Shown piece after piece: positions 9,060 through 19,500 of a stretch of DNA of 52,630 nucleotides. The notes below the pieces were generated by a model. The model saw nothing but the letters and a program-made list of their open reading frames with translations. It was not told where the DNA came from and ran no database searches. This stretch comes from an uncultured beta proteobacterium (lineage in GTDB: Bacteria > Pseudomonadota > Gammaproteobacteria > Burkholderiales > Burkholderiaceae_C), in NCBI GenBank assembly GCA_903830985.1, contig CAIKVZ010000093.1, positions 1-52,630 on the forward strand. Reading direction: 5' to 3'. A program made the translations under genes and the position numbers. Every line of letters starts with the position of its first letter. The first letter of the stretch is position 1.

Positions 9060-10175
9060 TCAGGCCGCGCCCCAAAAGCGGTCGCGCCCGGCCAGGCGCG
9101 CCAGGATGCGCAGGTCCGGCCCGATCATGGCCGTGGACTTGAATTCCAGCGGCACGGCCTGTTCCAGCGCCGTCAGCGGGCCGAACTGCGCCATGTCCAG
9201 ACCCTGACCCACGAGCTTGGGCGCCACGTAGACCAGCAACTCGTCGACCAGTCCGGCGCGCAGCAGCGAGCCGTTGAGCTTGGTGCCGGCTTCGACGTGC
9301 AGTTCGTTAATTTCCTGAGCCGCCAGATCGCGCAGCAGGGCCGCCAGATCCACCTTGTGGTTCGTGTCGGCCAGGTAGATCACCCGCGCGCCGCGCGCCT
9401 CCAGGGTCGCCTGGCGCGCCGCATCGGGCACCGCTGCGTAGATCGTCACCGGCCTATTTGCCTCAAACAACCGGGCGCCAGGCGGGGTCTGGAGACGGCT
9501 GTCGACCACGATCAGCGCCGGCTGGCGCGGCGTGTCGATACCGCGCACGTCGAGCCGCGGCTGGTCTTGCAGCACTGTGCCCACCCCCGTGAGCAGGGCG
9601 CAGGCACGAGCCCGCCAAGCGTGGCCATCGGCGCGCGCCCCCTCGCCCGTGATCCATTGGCTCACGCCGTTGTTCAGCGCGGTCTTGCCGTCCAGCGTCG
9701 CGGCCAGCTTCATGCGCACCCAGGGTGTCTTGCGCAGCATGCGGCTGAAAAACCCGATGTTCAGCTCGAACGCCTCCTGTGCGCCGGGTCCGACCACGAC
9801 TTCGATCCCGGCCGCGCGCAGCCGCGCCAAGCCCTGGCCCGCGACCAGCGGGTTCGGGTCCAGCATGGACACCACCACCTTCTTGACGCCGGCGGCGATC
9901 AGCGCGTCGCAGCAGGGACCGGTGCGCCCCTGGTGCGAACAAGGCTCCAGCGACACATAGGCCGTGGCACCGGCCACCGACTGGCCGCGGGCAGCCGCGT
10001 CGCGCAGCGCCATGACCTCGGCGTGCGGCCCGCCCGTGGCCTGGGTGTGGCCCCGACCCAGCAGCGTACCGTCGGCGCTGGTCAGCACGCAGCCCACGGC
10101 CGGGTTGGGCGGGCACAGCAGCCTGGCCTGGCGCGCCAGATCGAGGCACTGATTGATGGATTCATCGAATTGCAT
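9060..10175 (-). CDS. ribD: Bifunctional diaminohydroxyphosphoribosylaminopyrimidine deaminase / 5-amino-6-(5-phosphoribosylamino)uracil reductase
   Basis: Two consecutive riboflavin steps in one 371-residue polypeptide. The N-terminal cytidine-deaminase fold holds the zinc ligands in GGPHAEVMAL and PCSHQGRTGPC; the C-terminal reductase domain (from about residue 150) starts with PWVRMKLAATLDGKTAL and includes ELHVEAGTKLNGSLL. It is the first gene of the leftward rib operon and is divergent from pilE, with 135 bases between the two starts. I see no FMN riboswitch in that gap, so control of this operon is not apparent from sequence. Confidence 0.95.
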   Translation of the reverse strand: MQFDESINQCLDLARQARLLCPPNPAVGCVLTSADGTLLGRGHTQATGGPHAEVMALRDAAARGQSVAGATAYVSLEPCSHQGRTGPCCDALIAAGVKKVVVSMLDPNPLVAGQGLARLRAAGIEVVVGPGAQEAFELNIGFFSRMLRKTPWVRMKLAATLDGKTALNNGVSQWITGEGARADGHAWRARACALLTGVGTVLQDQPRLDVRGIDTPRQPALIVVDSRLQTPPGARLFEANRPVTIYAAVPDAARQATLEARGARVIYLADTNHKVDLAALLRDLAAQEINELHVEAGTKLNGSLLRAGLVDELLVYVAPKLVGQGLDMAQFGPLTALEQAVPLEFKSTAMIGPDLRILARLAGRDRFWGAA

Positions 10176-10274
10176 GGGGAGGGGTGCTGGTTGGACTGTC
10201 TGGTGCCGATCTTGCCACTGATCCAGCGGCTGGTGCCGGTCATCGGTTACCAGTGGCTAGCCGGTTTTCGCTTC

Positions 10275-10284
10275 GATATGCTGA
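10275..10284 (+). promoter_or_regulatory. Putative promoter element of first pilus operon (shared block)
   Basis: GATATGCTGA lies here, 26 bases before the pilE ATG. The same 10-mer occurs 27 bases before the second pilE (21349-21358) although the surrounding sequence differs. The contained TATGCT could be a -10 box. A purine-rich AAGGGAA just before the ATG at 10311 serves as ribosome binding site. Confidence 0.4.
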
Positions 10285-10310
10285 CATATATCAAAGAAAA
10301 GGGAACTTTC

Positions 10311-10733
10311 ATGCGCCATCAAAAGGGTTTTACGCTGATCGAAGTGATGATCGTTGTCGCCATCGTGGCGATCCTCGCCAGCATCGCCTTGCCGTCGTAC
10401 ACCGCCTATATCCAGCGCAGCCGCATCACCGAAGCTGTGTCGGGCCTGGGCGAGATGAAGGTCAAGATGGAACAATTTTTCCAGGACAACCGCACCTATG
10501 TGGGGGCTTGTGCCGCTGGGACCGTGGCTCCATTGCCGACGGGCAAGTACTTCGACTTCACTTGCCCAACGCTGTCCGCTTCTCAATTCACGACGACCGC
10601 CACCGGCAAGGGCAACATGGCCGGCTTCAGCTACACCGTCAACGAAGCCAATGTGCGTGCCACCACGGCAGTACCCACGGGTTGGACCAGTTCTGCCACT
10701 TGCTGGGTGTTGAAGGCAGACGGATCATGCTGA
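10311..10733 (+). CDS. pilE: Type IV pilin, PilE/PilA-like (operon 1)
   Basis: Class IVa prepilin of 140 residues. MRHQKG^FTLIEVMIVVAI gives a 6-residue leader, peptidase cleavage after Gly and Glu at mature position 5, then a hydrophobic helix and the ITEAVSGLGEMKVKMEQFF alpha segment. The C-terminal half has a Cys pair (C around CPTLSA and TCWVLKADGSC) that can form the D-region disulphide. Start 10311 was chosen because it directly precedes the leader; an ATG at 10278 is in frame but would give an unusually long leader. This could be a major pilin or a PilE-type minor pilin; its place as first gene of a fimT-pilV-pilW-pilX-pilY1 cluster is that of minor pilin PilE. It overlaps fimT by 7 bases. 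Confidence 0.9.
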   Translation: MRHQKGFTLIEVMIVVAIVAILASIALPSYTAYIQRSRITEAVSGLGEMKVKMEQFFQDNRTYVGACAAGTVAPLPTGKYFDFTCPTLSASQFTTTATGKGNMAGFSYTVNEANVRATTAVPTGWTSSATCWVLKADGSC

Positions 10734-11329
10734 ATCCCGGCCGTCAGTTGCGCGTTTCCTCAGGCTTCACCTTGATCGAGGTGATGGTGGGGGTGAGCAT
10801 TGTCGGCATCCTGTTGGCCCTGGGTCTGCCGTCGCTCAACGCGTACATGGCGAACTCAAAGATTCGGGCGTCGGCGTCGACCTTCAATGCGGGTGTGCAA
10901 TTCGCCCGAGCCGAAGCGATTCGCCTCAATGGTGGCGTGGAACTGGTGTTGACCAATGACGATCCGGTTGCCGCCAATGTGGACAGCGCGGTGCCGAGCA
11001 CGACCGGCAAGAACTGGCTGGTGCGCGCGCTCAATCCCGCAGCCGCGACCTTCACATTGCTGGAGGGCAAGGCGGCGGCAAACGGTTCGACCGCAGTCAC
11101 TCTGACGGGCTCAAGCAACAAGATTGGCTTTGACGGTCTGGGCGCCAGCGTCCCGGCGGGCACCACGGCGACATTTGTTTTTTCCAACCCCAGCGGGGGC
11201 GCCTGTGCAACGGCCAGTGGCCCGATGCGTTGTCTGCAGGTGGAGGTGACGGCAGGCGGACAGGTTCGCTTGTGCGATCCGGCTGTGGCCACCGCTGGCG
11301 ACGCACGCAAATGCAGCTACACACCATGA
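10727..11329 (+). CDS. fimT: Minor type IV pilin FimT/GspH family (operon 1)
   Basis: Prepilin-like protein of 200 residues. SSG^FTLIEVMVGVSIVGIL is the cleavage site and helix, followed by ARAEAIRLNGGVEL, typical of GspH/FimT proteins. FimT-like minor pilins help prime pilus assembly, and in some bacteria bind DNA for uptake. The ATG at 10727 sits inside the last codons of pilE. The C-terminal part has Cys residues near GACATASGPMRCLQ. The stop overlaps the pilV start (ATGA). Confidence 0.85.
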   Translation: MLNPGRQLRVSSGFTLIEVMVGVSIVGILLALGLPSLNAYMANSKIRASASTFNAGVQFARAEAIRLNGGVELVLTNDDPVAANVDSAVPSTTGKNWLVRALNPAAATFTLLEGKAAANGSTAVTLTGSSNKIGFDGLGASVPAGTTATFVFSNPSGGACATASGPMRCLQVEVTAGGQVRLCDPAVATAGDARKCSYTP

Positions 11330-11826
11330 ACCCGCATACCTGCCCCACACGGTCCGCACAGCGCGGCATGATGATGATTGAAGCCTTGATGGCCATCCTC
11401 ATTTTTTCCCTGGGTATCCTGGGCATGGTCGGTGTGAATGCGCTGGCTGTTTCGTCCCAGTCCGACGCCCAGTACCGCACCGAGGCCAACAAGTTCGCCA
11501 CCCAGATCATCAACCAGATGTGGGTGAGCGTGAACCGCAGCACCCCTGCCACCTTGGCAGCTTCGCTGGATGCGTTCAAGCACCAGGAAACCACGACCGG
11601 CTCCTGCAATTATTCTGGCGGCGCTGCCACGGATCCCGCAGTTGACCCCTGGGTAACGTCACTCACTGCAGGTGGTTCTCATTTGCCCGGAGCCACCGTT
11701 GCCATGCAGCAAATCCAGGTGGCAAACACGGCGACCGGGCAGAACGAAGTGACCGTCACAGTCTGCTGGAAAGCCTCCGGCGATGCCGTGGCGCGCAAGC
11801 ACGTCATGAAGTCGGTCATTAATTGA
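11326..11826 (+). CDS. pilV: Minor type IV pilin PilV (operon 1)
   Basis: Minor pilin of 166 residues with cleavage site QRG^MMMIEALMAILIFSLGIL; Glu at mature position 5 is kept. The ATG at 11326 overlaps the fimT stop; an ATG at 11311 would only lengthen the leader. The GILGMVGVNALAVSSQSDAQ segment is characteristic of PilV. It is expected to form the tip-priming complex with PilW, PilX, FimT/FimU and PilY1. Confidence 0.88.
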   Translation: MNPHTCPTRSAQRGMMMIEALMAILIFSLGILGMVGVNALAVSSQSDAQYRTEANKFATQIINQMWVSVNRSTPATLAASLDAFKHQETTTGSCNYSGGAATDPAVDPWVTSLTAGGSHLPGATVAMQQIQVANTATGQNEVTVTVCWKASGDAVARKHVMKSVIN

Positions 11827-11833
11827 GCACGAC

Positions 11834-13000
11834 ATGAAGTCCGCAAATTTCCCTGCCCATGGCCCGCGCACCCGGGGCCTGTCGCTGATCGAAATATTGG
11901 TGGGGATAGCCATCGCCTTAATTGCGATGTTGATCATGTTTCAGGTGTTCGCAGCGTCCGGGGAACGCACCCGTACCACCGCCTCCGGAAGTGACGCGCA
12001 AATTGCCGGCACGCTGGCCCTGTTTCAGCTCGAGCGCGATATCAAGATGGCCGGCTTGGGCCTGGGCACCATTCCTTCCAGGGCGGTCGCCCCTGCCGCG
12101 CCGATTGCCGGAAGCGTGTCCGGCTGCGCAGTGCAGGCCTACAACAGCGCCATGGCCGTCCCGGCCTTCACTTTTCCGCTGGCGCCGGTCCAGATCACCG
12201 TGGGTGCAGGGGGTGCACCCGACCAGATTACCGTCTTCTACGGCAACTCGGCCTACTTCGTGACGAATCGGCAATTCAGTGCGTCGACCAACACCAGCAA
12301 GTCGCTGACGCGCCGCGATGCATTCAACCCGGGGGATCGCATGCTGGTGACCGACAACGGCACGACCTCGGCGGGCAATTGCGCCCTGGTCGAGATCACG
12401 GCCAACACCAACATCGACACCTTCACCGTGGACCACCAGCAGGTAGCCTCCTACGCGAGCTTCCCAGACGCGGCGATGGTCCCGTCCACCATGAACGCCG
12501 CGGCCGCTCTGGTTGCGGCATCGGGGTTGGCCTACAACCTGGGTCCCGCGCCGCAGTTGAATGTGTGGAAGCTTACCCCCGCAGGTGCAGCCAATCCGAA
12601 CACGCTGGTTTGGCGCAACCTCCTGGGCGCGGCTCCGGAGCTCGATCAACCGGTGACCGAGGGCGTGGTGAATTTGAAGGCAGAGTACGGATTCGACACC
12701 AGCACCACCGTTCCGCCAGCGGGAATTGTCGACACGTGGACCAGCGCCCCGGCTGCGACCGTTGACTGGACGCGCTTGCTGGCCGTGCGCTTTGCGCTGA
12801 TGGCGCGCAGCCAGCAATATGAAAAGGATGCGGTCACCACTGCGGCGCCAAGCTGGGGCAATGCAGACGCGGCCCATACCTTCACCATGTTCAATGTGGA
12901 TGGCGGCGCCGACAGTGCGCCGGGCAACGCCAACGACTGGCGGCATTACCGCTACCGGGTGTATGAGTCCATCGTGCCTTTGCGCAACCTGATCTGGTGA
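11834..13000 (+). CDS. pilW: Minor type IV pilin PilW (operon 1)
   Basis: Large minor pilin (388 residues) with cleavage site TRG^LSLIEILVGIAIALIAML. After the helix comes the QLERDIKMAGLGLG motif typical of PilW/GspJ-like proteins, then a long globular domain. It starts 7 bases after the pilV stop. The C-terminus (YRVYESIVPLRNLIW) is shared with the second-operon PilW (YRVFQGVVPMRNVIW), which shows that the two are paralogues. Confidence 0.88.
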   Translation: MKSANFPAHGPRTRGLSLIEILVGIAIALIAMLIMFQVFAASGERTRTTASGSDAQIAGTLALFQLERDIKMAGLGLGTIPSRAVAPAAPIAGSVSGCAVQAYNSAMAVPAFTFPLAPVQITVGAGGAPDQITVFYGNSAYFVTNRQFSASTNTSKSLTRRDAFNPGDRMLVTDNGTTSAGNCALVEITANTNIDTFTVDHQQVASYASFPDAAMVPSTMNAAAALVAASGLAYNLGPAPQLNVWKLTPAGAANPNTLVWRNLLGAAPELDQPVTEGVVNLKAEYGFDTSTTVPPAGIVDTWTSAPAATVDWTRLLAVRFALMARSQQYEKDAVTTAAPSWGNADAAHTFTMFNVDGGADSAPGNANDWRHYRYRVYESIVPLRNLIW

Positions 13001-13003
13001 CCT

Positions 13004-13588
13004 ATGAAGAACGCACAAAGAAATCCCATGACAAGCCGCCAGCAGCGCCGCCAGCGTGGCGTCGTGTTGTACGTCGCGCTGGTGGTGATGGTGGCCATGA
13101 TGCTGGCGGGCATCGCCATGTTGCGCTCGGTCGGCACGGGCGTTGCGGTGGCCGGCAATCTGGCGTTCAAACAAAATGCCACCTTGGCCGGAGACCGGGG
13201 TGCCGAGGCCGCCATCTCGTGGATCACTACGCCGAGCCTGGATCTGAAGACCGATGTCCCGGCCAAGGGCTACTCGGCCACCTGGGTCTCAGGTTTTGAT
13301 CCTGTGGCGTTCAACTGGGACGACAGCGCGCCTGCGCTGGTCTCGCAACAGGCAACTGCCGACGATGGTGCCGGCAACAAGGTGCGCTACGTCATTCACC
13401 GCATGTGCAAACAACCCGGAAGCACCCAGGCTGGTGGGACGCAGGAGTGCGCTGTCTTTGGATCGGTGGTCACGGACCCCACCACGGGCTTGCCGATCGG
13501 CACGCCGCCACGCCCTCTTTTCCGGGTCACATCCCGAGTCGACGGCCCACGCAACACCGTGAGCTATGTGCAGGTCATGGTGTATTGA
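13004..13588 (+). CDS. pilX: Minor type IV pilin PilX (operon 1)
   Basis: 194-residue PilX-family protein. QRG^VVLYVALVVMVAMMLAG is the prepilin-like N-terminus; the mature fifth residue is Val, not Glu, as is usual in PilX/GspK-type tip subunits. SVGTGVAVAGNLAFKQNAT and AGDRGAEAA follow the helix. ATG at 13004 starts three bases after the pilW stop. It precedes pilY1, its expected partner at the pilus tip. Confidence 0.87.
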   Translation: MKNAQRNPMTSRQQRRQRGVVLYVALVVMVAMMLAGIAMLRSVGTGVAVAGNLAFKQNATLAGDRGAEAAISWITTPSLDLKTDVPAKGYSATWVSGFDPVAFNWDDSAPALVSQQATADDGAGNKVRYVIHRMCKQPGSTQAGGTQECAVFGSVVTDPTTGLPIGTPPRPLFRVTSRVDGPRNTVSYVQVMVY

Positions 13589-13599
13589 AGCAGGAGTAA

Positions 13600-16500
13600 A
13601 TGATGAAGACCTTTCAAAGCCCCATCTCACGTGGTTTTTTCAGCCCTGTTGTGCGCTCTGGCGCCGCCCTGCTGGGTCTGGCCATAGTGGCCGCCGCCGC
13701 CGCTGCCGCCACCGATATTGCCGATGCGCCCATCAACAGCACCACCATATCGCGGGCCAAACCCAACATCATGCTGCTCATGGATACATCGATTTCCATG
13801 AGTTTCACGCATGCGCCAGATGAATTGGAATTTGGCACTTCGACAGCCCCCCTGCCGCCAGCGGCACAGCCCATTGGCTACCGTGCCAACCAGTGCAACT
13901 CGCTGTACTACAACCCGGCCACGGTGTACCGGCTTCCGGTGAACGCCAGCGGCGGCAACCTGGGGACGCCGGCCTTCAGCGCAGCCCCGTACGACGCCTA
14001 TATATCCGGGGCGACACCAGCGACAAATCTGGACAGCCAGTTCCAGGCCTTCGACCACAACAGCCGCGCCCTGCGCTCCACCAACCCCAGTGACTGGCCG
14101 ACGATTGAAGACAAGGCGCAACGCGCCTACTACTATCTTTACGCGGGAGGCACTGCGCTGTCGCCCCTGGCTGCGCCCTGCACCGATACGTATGACCCTG
14201 CGACGGCCAATACCTACGGGACCCTACCCGCAGGTGGCAGTTGGACACGGGTGTTGGTGGGCGACCCGACGACAGTGGCGGGGACGTCGGGGGTGGACGA
14301 ACGCGCCAACTTCGCCATCTGGTACACCTACTACCGCACGCGCATGGCACTGGCCAAGAGCGGCATCGGTCTGGCCTTTGGCGGACTCACACCACCTTCG
14401 GAAAACTTTCGCGTCGGTTTCATCACGGCCAACCCTCTGGCCCATGCACCCGGCGTGGCGCCGGCCGTGGGCGCCTCGGTCGACCCCAAGTACTACCAGG
14501 CGCTGGGCGCCTTTGGCGACACGCCGGCGGCTGGTGCCACACCGGCGACTACCAACAAGACCGACTGGTACAGCAAGCTGTACGCGCAAACCCCCGAGGG
14601 CACTTCCCCGATGCGCGAGGGTCTGGCCCGTGTCGGCCGGCATTACGCCCACAAGGACGACCTGATCAACAAGGGCATGGCGATCGTCGATGTCGATGGC
14701 GTGAGCAAGCCCAACGCCAATGACATTCCCGGGAATTACAGTTGCCAGCAGAACTTCACCATCATGACGACGGACGGCTACTGGAACCGCTCGGCCGAAA
14801 CCCTGGGTGCGGTTGCGATTGATGGCAGTCTGGTGGGGCAACGCGACGGCGTTTTGAACGCCGTCGATGCTTACGGCTACGGGCTCAACGTGACCCCGCG
14901 TCCGATCTGGGACGGTGGCACGACCGGTTCGATCACCACCACCGACAACACAAACAACTATTCCGCGGCGAATTGCCCCTCGGGTCAATGGACGCGCACC
15001 ACTTCGCAGAATCTGGCCAATACCTTTCAGATGCTGCAAAGCACGTCGCAGCCCATGCGGTGGACCACGCAATTGCAAAAGGGAACGGCGCAGATCAGCC
15101 AGTCGACGAGCCAGGTCACACAAAGCACTTCGCAGTTGCAGGAGACCGATTCGCAAATGCAGTCGAATACGGTGGCCATCACCTTGAGCACGAGCCAGAT
15201 CAACAAGACCACGACCCAGATCACCACTTCGTCGACAACCCAGTGGACGACGCAACTGAATATCTCTACTTCCAATATCACCAAGAGCACGTCCACCATC
15301 AAGGTCAGCACAGCGCAATTGCAGCAAAGCACCCTGCAGAATCTGAAGAGCACAGCGGCCATTACGCAGTCCACATCGCAGTGGAATACCAGTACCGCGC
15401 AATTGCAGCAAAGCACGCTGCAAAACAAGGTGGCGACCGCCCAGATCAGCACCAGCACAAGCCAGTTGACAAAGAGCACGCTGCAATCCACGCAGAGCAC
15501 CAGCCAGTGGTGGGAGTACAAAACTGAAGGCTGGACCCCGTCCACCTGTGGCGTCACCTCGGCCACCTGTTACCAGGTGACCACCGGACCGACCCAGGTC
15601 ACGCCGGGGAGTTGCGTGAGCGCCGCCGCCAGCGCTGGCAACAGCTACACCGCAACGACCTGTGTCAACACCAACACCGGGCCAACTGCCGTGTCCAGCT
15701 GCACACCACAGACCGCAGGTTCAGGCAACGGCTACCTGCAGATCAATTGCGTCACTGTGACGACTGGACCGACGCCGAGTGCCAGTTGCACACCGGTGAC
15801 GGCCGGTTCCGGAAACAGCTACACCGCAACGACTTGTAGCACCGCCACGACCGGGCCGACTGCCGTGGCGAGCTGCAGCCCAGTGGCTGCTTCGTCCGGC
15901 AATGCCTGGACGGCGACGACCTGCAGCACGGTCGCGACGGGCCCCACCCCGGTGGCGTCCTGTACCCCCGTTTCTGCGGCATCAGGCCCCAGCTATACCG
16001 CAACGACATGCAACACCGCAGTCAGCGGCCCCACACCCGGCGCCAGTTGCACGCCATCGGGCTCGGCCTCTGTTTCGCCTTACCTCGTCACGACCTGCAA
16101 CAACGTCACGACCGGACCGACGGCCGTGGCGTCCTGCACGACAGCCAGCGCCGGTTCGGGCAATAACTACATCGCGACCAACTGCAGCACGGCCACGACC
16201 GGTCCGACGCCGGTGTTGTCCTGCTCGACCGCATCTGCCACTTCCGGCAACGGCTATGTCTCCACCAGTTGCGGCACGAACACGACCGGACCTACCCCTG
16301 TGGCCACTTGCACGCCGGTGACGGCCGCGTCTGGCACCGCCTACACCGCGACGACCTGCAACACCGCGACCACCGGACCGACCGCGACGGGCTCTTGCAC
16401 CCCATCCGGCTCGGCATCGGTCTCGCCCTACCTGGTGACGACCTGCGCCACCACGACGACCGGGCCTACCGCAACGGGCTCCTGCACCAATGCCGCCGCC

Positions 16501-19500
16501 AGTTCGGGAAACAGCTGGGTTGCCACCACCTGCGCAACCGCCACGACCGGGCCCACGCCCACCGGGTCCTGCACGGCTTCGGGGGCCAACTCGGGCAACG
16601 GCTACACCACCACCACCTGCCCGGTGGTCACGACCGGTGCCGTGACGGTGGCTTCCTGCACCCCGGTGGCTGCCAGCGCCGGCAACAACTGGACCGCCAC
16701 GGTGTGTGGCACCACCCTCCCGGTCGGCGCCGGTAGCTGCACGCCTTCTGCCTCCGTGGTTTGCGGCAATATCGTTGTCGGACCAACACCGGTAGCCTCG
16801 TGCACGCCCGCGGCTGCCAGCGCTGGCAACAGTTGGACGGCGACCACCTGCAACACAGTTACCACGGGGCCGACGCCCGTCGCCAGTTGCGCCACTGCGA
16901 CGGCGAAGGCGAGTAACAGCTATACCGCCACCACCTGCAATACGAACACCAGCGCCCTGAGCTTTGTTGCCTCCTGCACCACGGCAGCGGCCAGCGCCGG
17001 TAACTCTTATGTGGCCACGGTCTGCACGCCCCTTGTCACGGGACCCACGGGCGTGAGCGCCTGCGCGGCGCAGGCGCCGGTTGCCGGCAACGCGTACAAG
17101 ACCATTGCCTGCAACACGGTCACGACCGGGCCGACGGGAGTGTCGTCTTGCACGCCGGTGACCGCTGCCAGCGGCAATCAGTGGAAGACGACCAACTGCG
17201 GTAGCGTCACTACCGGCCCCACCTTGGTGGCCTCATGCGCCAATGTGGCGGCGGCCTCTGGCAATTCCTGGACGGCGACGAATTGCAACACGGTGACGAC
17301 CGGTCCCACGGGCGTGGGCAGTTGCACCATTGCTCCGGCCGGCGCCGGCAACAGCTTCACCAGCACGACGTGCAACACCGTGACGAGCGCCACGGTGGCG
17401 GTGGCCTCGTGCACGCCGGTCGCGGCCGATGGCACGAACAGCTACACGGCGACGCTTTGCACCGCGGCTGCCACCGGTCCCAATCCTGTGGGCTCGTGCA
17501 CCAACAGCCCGGGCTTGGCCGGCAACAGCTATGTCACCACCACCTGCAACCCCGTGAGCACCGGCCCCACGCCTGTGGCAACGTGCACTCTGGCCGCAGC
17601 GAACGCCGGCAACAGCTACACGGCGACGACCTGTCCTGCAGCCGTCAGCACGGGGCCTGATCTGGTGGCGACCTGCACGGCGAGCGCCGCCAACGCCGGC
17701 AACAATTTCATCGCGACCGCTTGCAATAATTTTGTGAACGACAGGAAGGTGCAGTACAGCACCAGCACCAACATCAGCACGCAGAGCCTGAGCAACGGCA
17801 TCAATGTAGGCGCGCCGGTGGTCAGCAACTCCACCAATGCAACACAGGATCTGGATGGGGTTTGCTATACCCAAGCGCAGCAGCCCAGCCTGTTCATCGC
17901 GGCCCCTGCTTATGCGGTCTCTGGCTTGCCGCCAACGATTCCGGTCGGTGTCCCGACCGCGTTGACCTCGGTGGCGCTGCCTCCTGCCCCCTGCGCGGCT
18001 GCGCATTGCGTGGTGAACAATGGTTCGACTGCCGGGGGCAGCAACAACTCACTGGCCGACGTCGCGCAATATTATTACGTCACGGATTTGCGTCCTGATC
18101 TGGCCGACAACGTGCCGGCCGGTTCCGGCACCGGCCTTGAGGACGACCGTGTCAAATGGCAGCATATGACCACCTACACGGTGGGCTTGGGCGTGTCGGG
18201 TGCGCTGAATTACCAGTCGGATTACTTTGCCAGCGCAACGGGTGATTTTGCCGCCGTGCGTTCGGGTGCATTGTCCTGGCCGGTTTGGCCCGACGCCAGC
18301 TTCACATCGTCAACGCCCGATACCCTTTTCAGCAACAAGTATTCGATTGACGATTTTTGGCACGCTGCGGTGAATGGGCGCGGACGCTTCTTCAGTGCCA
18401 GGGACCCGGCCACCATGCTGTCGGGCCTGAAAGGGGCGCTGGACAGCATTGAAAGCGCTGCGGGTGCGGGCGGCCGTGGCGCCATTGTGAACCCCATTCT
18501 CTCGTTGGGCAGCAATGTCATTCTGACGACCGGATTCACCTCGGGGAAATGGACCGGCGATGTGCAGTCTCAGACTTTCACGGTCTTGGCTTCGGGGAGC
18601 AATCCGGCTGTCATGGGCGTGGGTAACGCCTGGTCGGCACAAGCCAAGCTCGACGCCGTGGTGGCGCCCAAATGTGACCAGCGCGACATTCGCCTGATCC
18701 ATCCCGGAGCGCCAAAAAACCTGGTGAAGTTCACCTGGAACACGCAAACCTGCGACGGTTCGGGAGCGCCTACAGGTGGCGCGGATACCAGCTTGAGCGC
18801 TGCTGAGCAGGCGTTCTTTGGTGCCAGCGCAGGCGACGTCGGATCGGTGGCGGTGGACAGTCTGACCCAGTTCGTGGCGGCCGGCGCCAGCAGTGCTGCC
18901 CAGCGTGCGGCGGCCAAGGGGGCCAATCTGGTGAATTACCTGCGGGGTGAAAAGTCCTTTGAAAATTACCTCGCCGGCGACGCGAACCACCTTTATCGGG
19001 TGCGCGACCACGCGTTGGGCGACATCATCAACTCCTCGGTGGCCTATGTCGGCAAACCTTCGCTGGGCTATCTCGACTCGGGCTATGACACCTTCAAGGC
19101 CAACAACGCCAGCCGCACCCCCATGGCCTATGTGGGCGCCAATGACGGCATGTTGCACGCCTTCAATGCGCCCCTCGATGCAACATTGGCATCGGGCGGA
19201 ACCGAGGCCTGGGCCGTGATTCCCACGCCGGTGCTGCCCAATCTGTACAAGTTGGCGGACGTGTCTTATGGCGCGCATCACCAGTATTTCGTCGACGGTA
19301 CGCCGATCATTGGCGATGTCTTCACAGGCGGCGCCTGGAAGACGATCCTGGTGGGTGGGCTGAACAAGGGCGGACGCGGCTACTATGCGCTGGACATCAC
19401 CAACCCGGCGGCGCCCGCTGCGCTGTGGGAGTACACGGTGAGCACGGACAGCACCATGGGCCTGAGTTTCGGTCGGCCGGTGATCACCAAGATGGCTGAC

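Noticed and set aside
8982-10310. A long open frame running into the first pilE from within the ribE/ribD region
   Set aside because: It is the antisense shadow of ribE and ribD; the pilin leader peptide begins at 10311 and homologous pilins start there.
10176-10310. FMN riboswitch upstream of ribD
   Set aside because: The conserved FMN-element blocks are not present in the gap, only an imperfect GCCACTG/CAGTGGC inverted pair.
15028-17724. CRISPR-like array, because of regular 21- and 87-base spacing
   Set aside because: The period is a multiple of three throughout, the frame stays open, and variation is mostly at synonymous or tolerated positions; there are no unique spacers and no cas genes.
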